In this document: one piece after another, positions 63,814 through 64,000 of the stretch
Position numbering within the stretch: position 1 is the stretch's first letter
Layout: every line of letters starts with the position of its first letter
From: Leifsonia williamsii
Lineage (GTDB): Bacteria > Actinomycetota > Actinomycetes > Actinomycetales > Microbacteriaceae
Direction of reading: 5' to 3'
Assembly (NCBI RefSeq): GCF_030433685.1
Contig: NZ_JAROCF010000001.1
Location: 992,001 to 1,056,000 of the forward strand
Length of the DNA: 64,000 bases
The notes under the pieces: generated by a model
The model's input: the letters and a program-made list of their open reading frames with translations, nothing else
Told to the model about the DNA's origin: nothing
Databases searched by the model: none
Position numbers and translations under genes: made by a program

Positions 63814-63902
63814 CAGCCGAGCGTCTCGGCGTCGGACAGGACCCTGCCGCCGTCGGTGGCGACGTCCCCGAAAGAATTCAGTCCGAACTCGAGTTCTCCC
63901 AT
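63813..63902 (-). pseudogene. N-terminal fragment of the LLM oxidoreductase, frameshifted
   Basis: 29 residues from ATG 63902: MGELEFGLNSFGDVATDGGR then VLSDAETLG and TGA (63815-63813). It aligns with the first strand of the paralogue ([11 protein letters not shown]). The next codons only make sense in the frame of ATG 63813. A GTG at 63911 is an alternative start. Confidence 0.8.
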
Positions 63903-63939
63903 GTCGATCACGACCTCTCTCGCCTCCGGAACCATCCGA

Positions 63940-63981
63940 ATTGACGTGTCAATGCTGTAACAATGGACTTGACGCGTCAAT
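63940..63981. promoter_or_regulatory. Double TTGAC/GTCAA operator upstream of the LLM operon
   Basis: ATTGACGTGTCAAT (63940-63953) and TTGACGCGTCAA (63969-63980, perfect palindrome), centres 28 bp apart. Each includes TTGACG, which can be a -35 on the minus strand for the LLM operon or on the plus strand for a gene beyond the window. MarR/TetR-type operator layout. Confidence 0.7.
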
Positions 63982-64000
63982 TCCCAGAGGGAGACGAGAT

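Overview
The window is GC-rich actinobacterial DNA. The gene set and style (many GTG starts, ATGA/GTGA overlaps, sugar ABC operons, class-E-sortase-type LAxTG surface proteins, DUF2510 and small Microbacteriaceae-type proteins) suggest a Leifsonia-like member of the Microbacteriaceae. This rests on protein style only; no 16S or other marker lies in the window. There is no rRNA, CRISPR array, insertion sequence or prophage. The two RNA genes are both serine tRNAs.

Layout. 1-3310: a 5'-truncated, wall-anchored glycosidase-like protein. 3442-9539: an alpha-glucoside module (LacI regulator, GH13 alpha-glucosidase, lipoprotein binding protein, two permeases) with paired operators between the divergent genes. 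10055-12741: a two-gene operon coding for a LAxTG-anchored cohesin protein and a secreted amidase with a dockerin. This looks like a miniature cohesin-dockerin surface display system and is the most striking locus here. 13005-14425: an AbiEii-like nucleotidyltransferase toxin/antitoxin pair with an operator array. 14525-20519: a complete cebEFG-bglA-cebR type cellobiose operon with CebR-like boxes. 20607-25699: PAP2 phosphatase, DHA2 drug exporter and two secreted/lipoprotein enzymes (Amidase_6 type and VanY type).

25783-29654: a translationally coupled operon of SpoIIE-type phosphatase, cellulose-synthase-like glycosyltransferase, STAS protein and RsbW-like kinase, i.e. a partner-switch cassette built around an exopolysaccharide synthase. 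It converges on phosphoglucomutase. 31339-35292: prephenate dehydratase, a membrane protein, a Fic enzyme with a large palindromic operator, and a lipid kinase. 35325-46315: an amino-sugar/galactoside catabolic region (DeoR regulator, GH4 glycosidase, class II aldolase, amidohydrolase, SIS isomerase, ABC importer, two PfkB kinases) that can be read as an Aga/tagatose-type pathway. 46351-50408: seryl-tRNA synthetase, HAD phosphatase, LCP ligase, tRNA-Ser(UGA) and a small membrane protein.

50450-54437: FetB-like permease, a TerC-family protein behind a probable yybP-ykoY manganese riboswitch, a SnoaL-like/TetR divergent pair and a sugar isomerase. 54576-59876: a large anchored FN3/VCBS surface protein, a SulP transporter, a DUF2510 membrane protein and tRNA-Ser(GCU). 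60124-63902: a redox/detoxification group (haloperoxidase-like hydrolase, F420-type reductase fold protein, two LLM flavin oxidoreductases). The last of these has a one-base frameshift near its N-terminus and lies behind a double TTGAC/GTCAA operator.

Recurring themes: leaderless promoters, with a TAnnnT hexamer 6-7 nt before the start codon in at least seven genes; GC hairpins placed just after solute-binding-protein genes inside ABC operons; and three surface proteins that share the LASTGSD sorting signal.
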